Shown: positions 16,888 to 26,503, counted from the stretch's first letter. The stretch: 47,168 nucleotides of DNA from Acidobacteriota bacterium (GCA_013152925.1 JAADFK010000199.1:1-47168); one strand, 5' to 3'. Notes: generated by a model from the letters alone, not told the origin. Made by a program: numbers and translations.

Positions 16888-19368
16888 ATGACGACTCGCG
16901 TTCGCCGTTTCCTCGCCGCTCTGAAACCCTTTTCCCAGGTGGACCGCCTGGTGCTGCACGAGGTTCTCGGGCCCACCGCCCTGGGATTCGTCGTCTACAC
17001 GTTCTTCCTGATGATGCGAGCGATCTTCAGCCTGGTCGAAGAAGTTCTCGTCCGCGGGCTGTCCTTGATGGACGCCGGCCGTCTGCTCTACGTCACGGTG
17101 CCGCACGTGGTGGTCCTGACACTGCCCATGAGCTTTCTTTTTGGCGTCCTGATCGGGGTCGGACGGCTCCACGGAGACAACGAGGTCATCGCTCTTGAGG
17201 CTGGAGGGATTTCACTCGCACGGCTCCTCCGGCCGGTCCTCATGTTGTCCCTGATCCTGATGAGCTTCAACCTGTGGCTGACCACTGGTGTGATGCCCGA
17301 AGCCAACCGGGAGCTTCGGCAGCTCAAGGTACGGCTCTTCAAGTCCGCCAGTCTGATAGGCCGTATCGAGCCAAAGGTCTTCTACGAGGACTTCCCGGGG
17401 ATGCTTCTGTACGTTCGCAGCATCGACCCGGGAACGGGGATCTGGCGGGGCGTCTTGATTTTCCAGCGGGGAGACTCGGGACGGGGTTCACAGCTCGTGG
17501 TTGCTGAACGCGGGCGAATGGCCGAGCGGGCGCCGGAGGCTGGCGAAGCTCCGGGCGCCATTGAGAGACCCTGGCTGATGCTCAGTGGGGTGACCCGCTA
17601 CCAGTTCGACCCCAAGGACCCAGCGAAGCTTAGTATCAACAGCAGCGAGTCGGAGCTGGTTCAGCCCTCGCCGAAACACAGGGGTACGGTTACGATCAAT
17701 CTTGGCATGCGCGAGCGGTCCACCGGCGAGCTGCTGGGAATCGTCCGGAGGGCGGCTCATTCCCGCAAGGGTGGGCGTGGCGGGGCCGCATCGGGGAGTG
17801 TCAGCCGGCGCGATCTCGATTTCGCCAGGGTGGAGTTGCAGAAGCGGATTGCCATTCCGGCGGCGTGCTTCGTATTCGGGTTGATCGCCGTTCCCCTGGC
17901 CATCGGGTCCCGTGCCACCGGCCGCGGACGTGGTTTTCTGATCTCCGTCGGCGTCATCATCGTGTACTACGTCATCCTCAATAACGGGGAGTTTCTGGCA
18001 CGCCAGGGGAGAATCCCGGCCTTTGCCGGTGTCTGGGCCGCCAACCTGCTGGCGGCCGGCACCGCGCTGGTCCTTCTCCGCCGCAAGGGGCGTTGGCTCG
18101 GTGAACGGAGCCGTGGCAGTGGTTGGATGGCCGCGGCGATCCAGGCCGTCGCCGACTGGCTGCAAACCGTGCGGACGGCGTTGTCCGCGGGTGGAAGGAC
18201 GGATGTCGCAAGGCCTCCGCTGACGGGATCGATCCCTCTCGCGCTCCAGAGACAACGTTCGACCGTGCGCTTCCCCACCCTGCTGGACCGGTATCTCAGC
18301 CTGCGTTTCCTTGGCCCGGTGGCCTTCGTTCTGCTCAGCGTTTCGGCGCTCTACATCATCGTCGATCTTGCGGACAAGATCGATGAGATGGCCAAGCACA
18401 CCGCAACGGCGGTCATTTTCCTGCGGTACTACTGGAACATCATCCCGCAGATCGTCCTGGACGTTACACCGCTGGGGATGCTGATCGCGGTATTGCTGCT
18501 GTTCTCGCTTCTCGAGAAACACCTGGAGCTGACAGCTTTGAAAGCCGGCGGCATTTCGCTGTACCGCGTCATCGTGCCGATCTTGCTGGTCACACTTGCG
18601 GCCACCGCCGGCATTGCGGTCTTCCAGGAATCGGTGGCGCCCAGGGCCAATCGCAAGGCCCAACAGCTCCTCGACATTATCAAGGGCCGGAAGGCCCCAC
18701 ATGCCGTCATGGTCGCCGACCGGCAGTGGCTCTTTTCCCGTGACGGCACGACCTTGTTCAACTACCTCCGGTACGATCCCGAGCGGCAAACCCTGATCCG
18801 GTTCTCCATGTACCGCTTCGATGACACGGGCAAGCTCTCCTTCCAGCTCTTCGCCGAACGGGCGCAGTACGTGGACGGCGCCTGGGAGGTCGATTCCGGC
18901 TGGTTCCGGCAGATCCACCCCAACGGGAGGGACGAGTTCCACAAGGTGACCTCCCGCATGGCGCTCCAGGTGGCGGAGCCACCCGGTTATTTCGCCGCGA
19001 AGCGGCACGCCCCCTCCGAGATGTCCTACCGGGAGCTCCGGCGGCACATTGCCGACCTGGCGGCCTCCGGCTACCACTCCAGCCGGCTGGATGTCCGTCT
19101 CCAGCAGAAGCTGACCTATCCCCTCTCGGTCTTCATCATGGTCTTGCTCGGCCTGCCCTTCGGCCTCAACCGGAGCGGCGGCCGGCGCGCCTCGGCCATG
19201 CAGGGCGTCGCCGTGGGGCTGGCATTGGGTATCGGCTACTTTCTCCTGATGGCGTTGTTCGGCAAGATGGGAGAGGCCAATCTCCTCCCGCCGGTTCTCG
19301 GCGCCTGGGCTCCGGTGATCCTCGCCGGACTCTTCGGGATCAACCGGCTGACGACCCTGCGGACCTGA
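16888..19368 (+). CDS. LptF-LptG fusion: LPS export ABC transporter permease with two YjgP/YjgQ domains in one 826-aa polypeptide
   Basis: N-half 'DRLVLHEVLGPTALGFVVYTFFLMM...HGDNEVIALEAGGISLARLLRPVL...MPEANRELRQLK...ELQKRIAIPAACFVFGLIAVPLAI'. C-half 'LDRYLSLRFLGPVAFVLLSVSALYIIVDL...EKHLELTALKAGGISLYRVIVPIL...RLQQKLTYPLSVFIMVLLGLPFGL'. Confidence 0.88.
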   Translation: MTTRVRRFLAALKPFSQVDRLVLHEVLGPTALGFVVYTFFLMMRAIFSLVEEVLVRGLSLMDAGRLLYVTVPHVVVLTLPMSFLFGVLIGVGRLHGDNEVIALEAGGISLARLLRPVLMLSLILMSFNLWLTTGVMPEANRELRQLKVRLFKSASLIGRIEPKVFYEDFPGMLLYVRSIDPGTGIWRGVLIFQRGDSGRGSQLVVAERGRMAERAPEAGEAPGAIERPWLMLSGVTRYQFDPKDPAKLSINSSESELVQPSPKHRGTVTINLGMRERSTGELLGIVRRAAHSRKGGRGGAASGSVSRRDLDFARVELQKRIAIPAACFVFGLIAVPLAIGSRATGRGRGFLISVGVIIVYYVILNNGEFLARQGRIPAFAGVWAANLLAAGTALVLLRRKGRWLGERSRGSGWMAAAIQAVADWLQTVRTALSAGGRTDVARPPLTGSIPLALQRQRSTVRFPTLLDRYLSLRFLGPVAFVLLSVSALYIIVDLADKIDEMAKHTATAVIFLRYYWNIIPQIVLDVTPLGMLIAVLLLFSLLEKHLELTALKAGGISLYRVIVPILLVTLAATAGIAVFQESVAPRANRKAQQLLDIIKGRKAPHAVMVADRQWLFSRDGTTLFNYLRYDPERQTLIRFSMYRFDDTGKLSFQLFAERAQYVDGAWEVDSGWFRQIHPNGRDEFHKVTSRMALQVAEPPGYFAAKRHAPSEMSYRELRRHIADLAASGYHSSRLDVRLQQKLTYPLSVFIMVLLGLPFGLNRSGGRRASAMQGVAVGLALGIGYFLLMALFGKMGEANLLPPVLGAWAPVILAGLFGINRLTTLRT

Positions 19369-20479
19369 ACGTTTCAGCGACCGCCAGGGTGTGAAACCGC
19401 CGCCGCAAGGGATGGAGCTCCACACCGCGGTGCGCGGGATGGTGCCGGTTCGTCAGGAGAACGAACACCATCCGCCACCGCGGCTCGACCCAGACCGAGG
19501 TTCCGGTGAAACCCGTGTGCCCGAACGCCTCGCGGGAGAGGGCCGGACCCGCCGAGCAACCCGGCGTGGCGGCCAGTTGCCACCCCAGCCCCCGGGCCTG
19601 CTCCAGGCCCTCCGTGTGGTTGCAGGTCGCCAGGGCTGTCTCCTCGGCCTCGAGGAGCCGGCCCCCACCGGGGAGGTGCTCGGCCGCCAACACGGCCACG
19701 GCATGGGCCGTACCCCACAGGCCGGCATTGCCCGCAGCGCCGCCGAGGAAGCGGGTGTTCCCATCGTCGGGCAACCCCTCCCCTACCGGCGGCAAGTGGC
19801 GGCTCGATTCCTCGAGGCCCATGGTGCGAAGCAGCTCTTCCTCGATCCGTCCGTCTGCGGCCCCGCCGGCCAGCGGCAACCGGGTGGGATCCGGCGTGTA
19901 CAGAAGCTCGTGAGACAGACCGAGCGGCCGGCACACCAGCTCGCGAAACGCCACGGGCAGCGGCCGCTCCAGGACCCGTTCGAGGATCCAGCCAAGGAGC
20001 AGGAATCCCGGGCACGAGTAGATCACCTGGCCACCAGGAGGCCCCACCGGCTCAGTACCGAGGATCGCGCCCAGGGCAGCCCGCCGGCGTCCGCGGGCCA
20101 GAACATAGACCGGCAGCCAGCCCGGGAGCCCCGCCGTGTGGGTCAACAGCTGCACCATGGTGACATTCGCCCACGCCGTGCCGCCCGCCTCGTCGAGAAC
20201 CTCGCCGACCGTGGTCTCCAGGGCCAACAGTCCCTCCCGCCGGGCCAGCAGGAAGAGTGTCGCCGTGGCCAGGGGCTTGGTCAGGGAGGCCAGGTCGTAC
20301 AGCACGTCGCAGGACGTGCGCCGCGCCGAGGGTGCGACGCCGGCCTTTCCAACCGCGACGCACGAATCGCTCCCGCCAGGTCCCCTGACGTGAGCCACAG
20401 CGCCCGGTGCCAAACCCGCGGCCACGGCCCGGCCCAACAGTGTTGTTACGGCCTGCAAACGACGGGATGAGCCGTTCAC
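19340..20479 (-). CDS. Serine hydrolase / class C beta-lactamase-like protein
   Basis: 'YDLASLTKPLATATLFLLARREGLLALETTVGEVL', 'LLTHTAGLPGW', 'YSCPGFLLLGWILERV', C-terminal 'FGHTGFTGTSVWVEP'. GTG start overlaps upstream stop. Confidence 0.88.
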   Translation of the reverse strand: MNGSSRRLQAVTTLLGRAVAAGLAPGAVAHVRGPGGSDSCVAVGKAGVAPSARRTSCDVLYDLASLTKPLATATLFLLARREGLLALETTVGEVLDEAGGTAWANVTMVQLLTHTAGLPGWLPVYVLARGRRRAALGAILGTEPVGPPGGQVIYSCPGFLLLGWILERVLERPLPVAFRELVCRPLGLSHELLYTPDPTRLPLAGGAADGRIEEELLRTMGLEESSRHLPPVGEGLPDDGNTRFLGGAAGNAGLWGTAHAVAVLAAEHLPGGGRLLEAEETALATCNHTEGLEQARGLGWQLAATPGCSAGPALSREAFGHTGFTGTSVWVEPRWRMVFVLLTNRHHPAHRGVELHPLRRRFHTLAVAETFRSAGSSAG

Positions 20480-20874
20480 AGGTGATCGGGCCGGGCGTTC
20501 GGGTTGAGGGGTGTCGGCCGGCTCTGTTCATCGAGGTTGACGTAGACGATCTCGGCGGTCGTCACCTCGGCCACCTCGTTCCGGTTCCAGCCCCGGGCCG
20601 CGTTGACCACCACGCGGACCGTCACCGAGGTCGTTCCGACCTTGATCAACGCCGTGTTGAACGAGACCAGGTCTCCCACGTACACCGGCTCCTGAAAGAC
20701 CACCTCCTTCATGGCCACGGTGGCGATCCGCCGGTCCATGCCGTGGAGCTTGGCCTCCTCGGCGCCGGCCTGGTCGATGTAGGACAGGATGACGCCGCCG
20801 AAGATCGTCCCGGCGGGATTCGTGTCCCTGGGCATCATCAGCACGCGGATTGCGGGTTCCTGCATTCGTTTCAT
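20476..20874 (-). CDS. Acyl-CoA thioesterase (hotdog, YciA-like)
   Basis: MKRMQEPAIRVLMMPRDTNPAGTIFGGVILSYIDQAGAEEAKLHG...ATVAMKEVVFQEPVYVGDLVSF; ATG 20874 preceded by ggaggg. Confidence 0.88.
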   Translation of the reverse strand: MKRMQEPAIRVLMMPRDTNPAGTIFGGVILSYIDQAGAEEAKLHGMDRRIATVAMKEVVFQEPVYVGDLVSFNTALIKVGTTSVTVRVVVNAARGWNRNEVAEVTTAEIVYVNLDEQSRPTPLNPNARPDHL

Positions 20875-20953
20875 TACACCCTCCTGGTCCTGCGATCCGG
20901 ACCGGTCACCCAGCGCCGGCCTCCGGTTCACCGGTTCTGACTATACTCCAGGT

Positions 20954-21517
20954 ATGACGTTGTCCGGCTGGATCCCCGAGGAGGCTCGCAGAGTACCGTC
21001 GAGACCCATCGAGCTTCATTACATCGCCCTGACCCCCTCCCTGCCCTCCAACGCGGCGGCCCTCCTCGAGGAAGCGGCCGTGGCCGCTGGCCTGAGTATC
21101 CAGTCGGCAGCCGCTGCCTCGTGGGCTTTCGGCCTGCCGTGGCGGACCAAGGTCTACGGATTGATCGCCCGGGATGTGGTGGAGACGGTAACCGTGACAC
21201 TGGAATCTGACCCCATGCAGGGCGTCGGGCTTCGCCTCCGTTGTTTCCCGTCGCTCACCCACAACGCGCATGCCGCAGGCCTGGCGGGCGTGCTGGCCTT
21301 CGCCGTCGCCGGATGGCTCCTCGGGGGCCTGGTCGGTGGCATACCGGTCGGCATGACCGCGCTCGCAGGCGGCTGGCTGTGGGTCACCTTCACACGGCAG
21401 CTGGCCCTTCAGTCCTTGGAGGCTCGGCTGCGGCATGTGGCCGCGCTCCTGGGATCGGCCGTCTGGCCAGGAATACCGGCCCAGCTCTTGCCCCCTCCCC
21501 GTCCCCTGGGCCGTTGA
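20954..21517 (+). CDS. Hypothetical membrane protein
   Basis: MTLSGWIPEEARRVPSRPIELHYIALTP...AGLAGVLAFAVAGWLLGGLVGGIPVGMTALAGGWLWV; TATACT 6 nt before ATG. Confidence 0.6.
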   Translation: MTLSGWIPEEARRVPSRPIELHYIALTPSLPSNAAALLEEAAVAAGLSIQSAAAASWAFGLPWRTKVYGLIARDVVETVTVTLESDPMQGVGLRLRCFPSLTHNAHAAGLAGVLAFAVAGWLLGGLVGGIPVGMTALAGGWLWVTFTRQLALQSLEARLRHVAALLGSAVWPGIPAQLLPPPRPLGR

Positions 21518-21551
21518 GGGGCGCCGCGTCCGGCGCTCGCTCCGGCTGTCC

Positions 21552-22115
21552 TCAGTCCGCTGGCTCCGCGCTGGGGACCAGCTCTTCGGGATCCGGCAGG
21601 TCCTCGGGTTTTTCCAGGCCGAAGTGCACCAGGAACTCCTTGCTCGTCCGGTAGAGAAAGGGCTTCCCGACAACCTGCTTCCGCCCGGAGACGCGAATCA
21701 GCTTGCGATCCAGGAGGGTCTTGAGAACGCCCGCCGAGTTGGTGCCACGGACGAAGTTGATCTCGGGCAGCGTCACCGGTTGCCGGAAGGCGACGATGGA
21801 GAGCACTTCGAGCGCCGCCTGGGAGAGCCGTTGCCTGGAGGCCGCACCGTGGAAGGCCTTGAGGTACGGCTCCAACTGCGGGGGCGTCGCGCATCTCCAC
21901 CCCCCCGCCACGGGCTCGACGCGCAGGCCCCGGTCGGGCGCGTCGGTTTCCCGCCGCAGCTCCTCGAAAACGGCCTCGACACGTTCCTCGGTGACGTCGT
22001 CCTCCCCCACCGCATCCACCACCTGGAGGGCCCGCACCGGAGATCTCGATGTTATCAAAATTCCTTCAATAATAGCCTTGATTGTCGCGTTATCCACTGG
22101 TGTCCTGCTCCACAA
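21552..22115 (-). CDS. scpB: Segregation and condensation protein B
   Basis: 'IKAIIEGILITSRSPV', 'GGWRCATPPQLEPYLKAF...RLSQAALEVLSIVAFRQPVTLPEINFVRGTNSAGVLKTLLDRKLIRVSGRKQVVGKPFLYRTSKEFLVHFGL'. Confidence 0.93.
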   Translation of the reverse strand: MWSRTPVDNATIKAIIEGILITSRSPVRALQVVDAVGEDDVTEERVEAVFEELRRETDAPDRGLRVEPVAGGWRCATPPQLEPYLKAFHGAASRQRLSQAALEVLSIVAFRQPVTLPEINFVRGTNSAGVLKTLLDRKLIRVSGRKQVVGKPFLYRTSKEFLVHFGLEKPEDLPDPEELVPSAEPAD

Positions 22116-22875
22116 AGAGTTGTTCGGGCCGCAGTTGCCGTTCCCCGGGCCGGAGGTAGATTTCGGCGAAGGGGCGGCGCTGTTCCGCGTGGACTCCCCC
22201 GAGCCGCGCCAGCTCCAAGGTGGCCACGACGGCCGTCACCACCTCCTCCGGGTCCTCCGCGGAGTGGAGGTGACGCAGCAGCGGCAGCGACCCTTCCTCC
22301 AGGACCCGGCCGTAAAGCTCCCGCATGGTCCGTTCGACGGTGAAGCGCAGGGGCTGCACCCTCAGCGGGGGCGGATGGGCAGCCGCGAACCGTTCCATGG
22401 CCTCCGTGTAGGCCTGGCAGATGACGTTGAGATCCACCTCCTCCCAGTCGAGCTCGACCTCCTCCTCACCGCCGAGATCGAGAGTGACCGAGGCCGGCCA
22501 CATGCCACGCCGCACCACGTGGATCTCCGAGAGGATTCCGGCAAGCTCCTTGACTCGCCGGTACTCCAGCAGCCGTTCCACAAGCTCGGTCCTCGGATCC
22601 TCGCCGGACTCTGCGACCCTGGGCAGGAGCATCCGGGATTTCAGGTGCAGGAGCCAGGCGGCCATCCAGAGGAACTCTCCCGCCACCTCGAGGTCGAGAT
22701 CTGCCATGGCGGCCAGGTACCCGTGGTACTGGTCGCAGATCCTGGCGATCGGGATGTCGTAGATGGACACCTCTTCCTTCTGGATCAGATGAAGCAGCAG
22801 GTCCAGCGGACCGGAAAAGGCCGGCAGCTCCACCGCCGGCCCGGCGATCCCTCCACCGGCCCCCGGACCGCTCAC
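22090..22875 (-). CDS. scpA: Segregation and condensation protein A
   Basis: 'FSGPLDLLLHLIQKEEVSIYDIPIARICDQYHGYL', 'LDLEVAGEFLWMAAWLLHLKSRMLLP'; GTG start at 22875 in GTGA overlap with the M50 gene. Confidence 0.93.
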   Translation of the reverse strand: MSGPGAGGGIAGPAVELPAFSGPLDLLLHLIQKEEVSIYDIPIARICDQYHGYLAAMADLDLEVAGEFLWMAAWLLHLKSRMLLPRVAESGEDPRTELVERLLEYRRVKELAGILSEIHVVRRGMWPASVTLDLGGEEEVELDWEEVDLNVICQAYTEAMERFAAAHPPPLRVQPLRFTVERTMRELYGRVLEEGSLPLLRHLHSAEDPEEVVTAVVATLELARLGGVHAEQRRPFAEIYLRPGERQLRPEQLFVEQDTSG

Positions 22876-23558
22876 TGGACCACCAGGCGCACGATGAGAA
22901 TCATGATAGGGCGAAATACCAGGTCGAAGGCGCCGAGCCACAGGAGCCCCAGCACGATCAGGAAGCCGAAGCGGCCCAGCCGCCGGTAGGAATCGGCCAT
23001 ATGGGGAGGGAGCAATCCCTCGACGATTCCGGCCCCGTCCAGCGGCGGGATGGGCACCATGTTGAAGACCGCCAGGATGACGTTGATGATCAGTGTGAAG
23101 GTCAGAATGGTGACAACGAGACCGAGCAGGCCGCCGCCGAAAAAGGTCTCCGAGGTGAGGGCGCCGAGCACCAGTCGCGGCACACCGGGTGCCATGGCCC
23201 GCAGCACCCGCAGCCCGATCAGAGCACCGACCGCCAATAGCAGGTTGGCCGCTGGTCCGGCCACCGAAACCTGCATCATCGCACGCCGCGGATCCCGGAG
23301 CCGAAGCGGGTTGACGGGGACCGGCTTGGCCCAGCCAAAGACCGGCATGCCGCTGATGGCCAGCATGGCCGGCACCAACAGCGAGCCGAAGAGGTCGATA
23401 TGCTTGATTGGATTGAGGGTGATCCGGCCAAGATCCCGCGCGGTCGTGTCGCCAAAGCGCTCGGCAACCCAACCGTGGGCCGACTCGTGGGCCGATACGG
23501 CAATCAGCAGCACCGCAATCTCCACGACCACCGAGACGAGGCGTTCGATAATCGGCAT
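22872..23558 (-). CDS. Site-2 protease (M50) family membrane metalloprotease
   Basis: 'AVSAHESAHGWVAERFGDTTARDLGRITLNPIKHIDLFGSLLVPAML', 'VPIPPLDGAGIV'. Confidence 0.9.
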   Translation of the reverse strand: MPIIERLVSVVVEIAVLLIAVSAHESAHGWVAERFGDTTARDLGRITLNPIKHIDLFGSLLVPAMLAISGMPVFGWAKPVPVNPLRLRDPRRAMMQVSVAGPAANLLLAVGALIGLRVLRAMAPGVPRLVLGALTSETFFGGGLLGLVVTILTFTLIINVILAVFNMVPIPPLDGAGIVEGLLPPHMADSYRRLGRFGFLIVLGLLWLGAFDLVFRPIMILIVRLVVQ

Positions 23559-23580
23559 GGGCGCATGGTACACGATCCAA

Positions 23581-24444
23581 CTACGCCGGATCGGTATCGA
23601 CCATGACCTCCGTGCCTTCCCCGAAGCGGGCCCGCAGCCTGCCGATCAGCTCCTCCGTCAGCTCGTGGGAGCGTTCGAAGCTGACCTCGCGGTCCAGGTG
23701 CAGGCGCAGCTCGATGAAGAGGGTCTTGCCCGCCCGGCGCGTGCGCAAGCGGCGGTATCCCCGCACCTCGGGTCCCAGCTCGTGGACCGTTCGCGCGACC
23801 TCGGCCTCCAGCTCCTTGGGGAGGCCGCGGTCCAGCAGCTCGTCCGCACCCTCGCGCAGGATGTCAACGGACTGCCAGACGATGTAGACGGAAATGACCA
23901 GGGAGCCGATGGGGTCCCACCAGTGCTGTCCCGTCAGCCGCACTGCCATCAGCGCCGCGATGGCCGTCCCGTTGGTGAAAACATCCGTCAGGTAGTGGAA
24001 GGCGTCGGCCTTGAGCGCCACCGAGCGGTACCGCCGGGCCTGGAAGCGCAGGTAGAGACCGAGGAGCAGCGAGATGACCAGGGAGGCGCCGGCGACAATC
24101 AGCCCCGGCAGCGTCGCGTGAATCTCGCCGCCCACACCCAGCTCCCAGATGGACCGGCCCAGGAGAACGAGGCCGCCCGTGGCGATGATGGTCGCCTGGA
24201 TCACGCCCGACAGTGCCTCAGCCTTGCCGTGGCCGAAGGGGTGCTCCTCGTCCGGCGGTTTCCGGGCCACACCGAGGAAGAACACATTGAGCCCCGAACA
24301 GGCCACGTCCAGCAGGTTGTCCGCAGCGGCGGCAATAACCGCCAGTGACCCCGTCAACAGGCCGACCACCAGCTTTGAAGACGCCAGGACCAACGCCGTC
24401 ACCACCGCCACGACCGCCGGCCCGCGGGGAACGGGGCCGTTCAC
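23581..24444 (-). CDS. Cation diffusion facilitator (CDF) family transporter
   Basis: 'SKLVVGLLTGSLAVIAAAADNLLDV', 'DEEHPFGHGKAEALSGVIQA', 'ALKADAFHYLTDVFTNGTAI', C-terminal cytoplasmic domain; GTG start 24444. Confidence 0.92.
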   Translation of the reverse strand: MNGPVPRGPAVVAVVTALVLASSKLVVGLLTGSLAVIAAAADNLLDVACSGLNVFFLGVARKPPDEEHPFGHGKAEALSGVIQATIIATGGLVLLGRSIWELGVGGEIHATLPGLIVAGASLVISLLLGLYLRFQARRYRSVALKADAFHYLTDVFTNGTAIAALMAVRLTGQHWWDPIGSLVISVYIVWQSVDILREGADELLDRGLPKELEAEVARTVHELGPEVRGYRRLRTRRAGKTLFIELRLHLDREVSFERSHELTEELIGRLRARFGEGTEVMVDTDPA

Positions 24445-25058
24445 GTTCGGCCGCCTCCCCGAACGGGCCCCCGCACCATCTCGTCCCACAGCGCCGGCCC
24501 GCGAAGCGTGACCCCCGCAGGCACCAGCACGATCCCCAGGGACGTGCTCCGGATGCTGGATCCGTCCAGTGGCACGGCGAGCTCCTCGAACCCGCCCCCG
24601 ACCTTGGCCAGCGCGCCGGCCAGCTCCTCCGCCATGGCGCCGCGGCTCTCCCCGGCCGACATCCGGTACTGGATCTCCGGTCTCAAGGAGCTCAACACCC
24701 GAGAGCGGAACGCCGCCAGCGGCTCGCCGAGATGGGACACGGCCCCGAGGGCCTCCGAACGGTAGAACCGCAGCTCGAGCCCAAGAAGCGCCGCGGCCAG
24801 CAGCTCGCCGGCGTCCGCCGGAAGCTCCGGTCCCCCGTCCCATGTTTCGAAGGGATGGGACGCCACGTCCACCACCAGCCACGGCTCGCCGGCGCGGGCC
24901 GCGGTCTCGGTGGCCATCAGGTGCAGGTGGCCCCGCACCCTCTCCTCCCAGACAACCGGCTCCAGCCATAGGGTGGCATGCAGGTAGGATGTCCAAGGCC
25001 CGGCGGGATGGTCCGGGGGCGGCAGCAGACGGGAGGGAGGAACGGTCTTCCATCGCAT
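24441..25058 (-). CDS. Hypothetical protein
   Basis: 205-aa ORF coupled (GTGA) to the CDF gene: MRWKTVPPSRLLPPPDHPAGPWTSYLHATLWLEPVVWEERVRGHLHLMATETAARAGEPWLVVDVASHPFETWDGG. Confidence 0.65.
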   Translation of the reverse strand: MRWKTVPPSRLLPPPDHPAGPWTSYLHATLWLEPVVWEERVRGHLHLMATETAARAGEPWLVVDVASHPFETWDGGPELPADAGELLAAALLGLELRFYRSEALGAVSHLGEPLAAFRSRVLSSLRPEIQYRMSAGESRGAMAEELAGALAKVGGGFEELAVPLDGSSIRSTSLGIVLVPAGVTLRGPALWDEMVRGPVRGGGRT

Positions 25059-25148
25059 GGCCCCATGCTACACTCGCCGCGCCCCGGGCGGGGGCTGCGG
25101 CGCCTCCGGCGCACGGCCGGCCCGATCACGGGCGGACGGAGGATCTTC

Positions 25149-25745
25149 ATGGAAACCTGGGACGGGCAGATGGGTCTGTTCGACGACAACCCGGCACGTG
25201 AGGTGCCGCGCGACCGGCTGGTGGTCGTCTTCGACCTGGAGACGCAGCGGTCCTTCGACGAGGTCGGCGGCCGGAGCCAGATGCACAAGCTCGGCGTCTC
25301 GGTCGGCGTCGCCTACCGCTATGACACCGACCAGTTTCTCTCCTACTCCGAGGAAAACATCCGCGACCTGATCGCCCTGCTCCGGCAGGCCGACCTGGTG
25401 GTCGGATACAACATCAAGGGCTTCGACTACGAGGTGCTCCGGGGTTACGAGGACCTGGACTACGCAGCACTCCCCACCATGGACCTGATGTACGACCTCC
25501 AGGAGAGGCTGGGCTTCCGTCCCAAGCTGGAGAGCGTCGCCTCGGCGACCCTCGGGACGGGCAAGTCGGCCGACGGCCTCCAGGCCCTCGAGTGGTGGCG
25601 GCGCGGCGAGATCGAGAAGATCGAGCGCTACTGCCGCGACGACGTCCGGGTCACCCGGGACCTCTACAACTTCGGCAAGCGCAACCGCTTCGTCCTCGTC
25701 TCCCGTTTCGGCGGCAAGCCCCGGCGCGTGGAGGTCGATTGGTAG
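25149..25745 (+). CDS. RNase H-like / DEDD-type 3'-5' exonuclease domain protein (YprB-like)
   Basis: 'VVVFDLETQRSFDEVGG', 'DLVVGYNIKGFDYEVLRGY', 'KIERYCRDDVRVTRDLYNFG'; ATG preceded by cggagga. Confidence 0.8.
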   Translation: METWDGQMGLFDDNPAREVPRDRLVVVFDLETQRSFDEVGGRSQMHKLGVSVGVAYRYDTDQFLSYSEENIRDLIALLRQADLVVGYNIKGFDYEVLRGYEDLDYAALPTMDLMYDLQERLGFRPKLESVASATLGTGKSADGLQALEWWRRGEIEKIERYCRDDVRVTRDLYNFGKRNRFVLVSRFGGKPRRVEVDW

Positions 25746-26503
25746 GAGCCGCTTCCGACGGCCCACTGGCCAGGCTGCCACGAGGTGCCTGGCTCGTCAC
25801 AGGCGCCAACGGTCTCCTGAGCTCCACCATTGCGGCCCGGCTCGACGCCGAGGGCCTGCCGTTGCTTCTCCACCTCCACCACCATACGAACCGCGTGACC
25901 GGCCTGAAGCAGCGTCATCCAGCCGTCGAGGCCGACCTCGCCACCGCGGCGGGCCGGGCCCGGCTGGTCCAGGCGGTCTCCCGCCTGGGGCTCCTCGGCG
26001 GCCTCCTCCTCGGCGCCTCCAACTTCCGGGCCACGCCCCCCAGCGGCGCTCCCGGGGTCTCCCCGATCCTCAGGCTGGACCTCGAAGCGCCCCTCGACCT
26101 GGCCCTGCGGCTGGCTCCTCGACTGGCCCCCGGCGGCCGGATCATCCTCTTCTCCGACGCCGGAGCCACCTTGGGGTGGCCCTCCTACCCGGTCTATCTC
26201 GCCGCCAAGGGAGGCCTCGAGGCGGCCACGCGCTCCCTGGCCCGCCGCCTGGGCCCGCGCCTCGTGGTCCTCTGCGCCGCGCCGGGCGCCCTGGAAGGTG
26301 CCCCTCCCCCACCGGACCCCGTCGTCCTCCACCTCACCCCACTGGCCCGCCTCGGCACGCCCGCCGAGGCCGCCGAGGCCATCCTCCGATTCGCCGCCCT
26401 CCCGCCATCCGTGTGCCACGGCGCCTGCCTCCCCATCGATGGCGGCCGCCGCCTGACCCCTGATCTTCCGCCGGCGGACTGGACGCCGGTTGTGTTCCCG
26501 TGA
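25739..26503 (+). CDS. SDR-family oxidoreductase
   Basis: 'GAWLVTGANGLLSSTIAARL', 'GRIILFSDAGATLGWPSYPVYLAAKGGLEAATRSLARRL' (YxxxK), 'CLPIDGG'. Probable TTG start overlapping the upstream stop. Confidence 0.75.
   Translation: MVGAASDGPLARLPRGAWLVTGANGLLSSTIAARLDAEGLPLLLHLHHHTNRVTGLKQRHPAVEADLATAAGRARLVQAVSRLGLLGGLLLGASNFRATPPSGAPGVSPILRLDLEAPLDLALRLAPRLAPGGRIILFSDAGATLGWPSYPVYLAAKGGLEAATRSLARRLGPRLVVLCAAPGALEGAPPPPDPVVLHLTPLARLGTPAEAAEAILRFAALPPSVCHGACLPIDGGRRLTPDLPPADWTPVVFP

Noticed and set aside
17488-19425. 645-aa minus-strand ORF
   Set aside because: Antisense to the lptFG fusion, whose membrane-protein pattern is clear.
22876-23580. N-terminal extension of the 496-aa scpA ORF
   Set aside because: The extension is an out-of-frame reading of the M50 protease gene; the GTG at 22875 gives a normal ScpA length.
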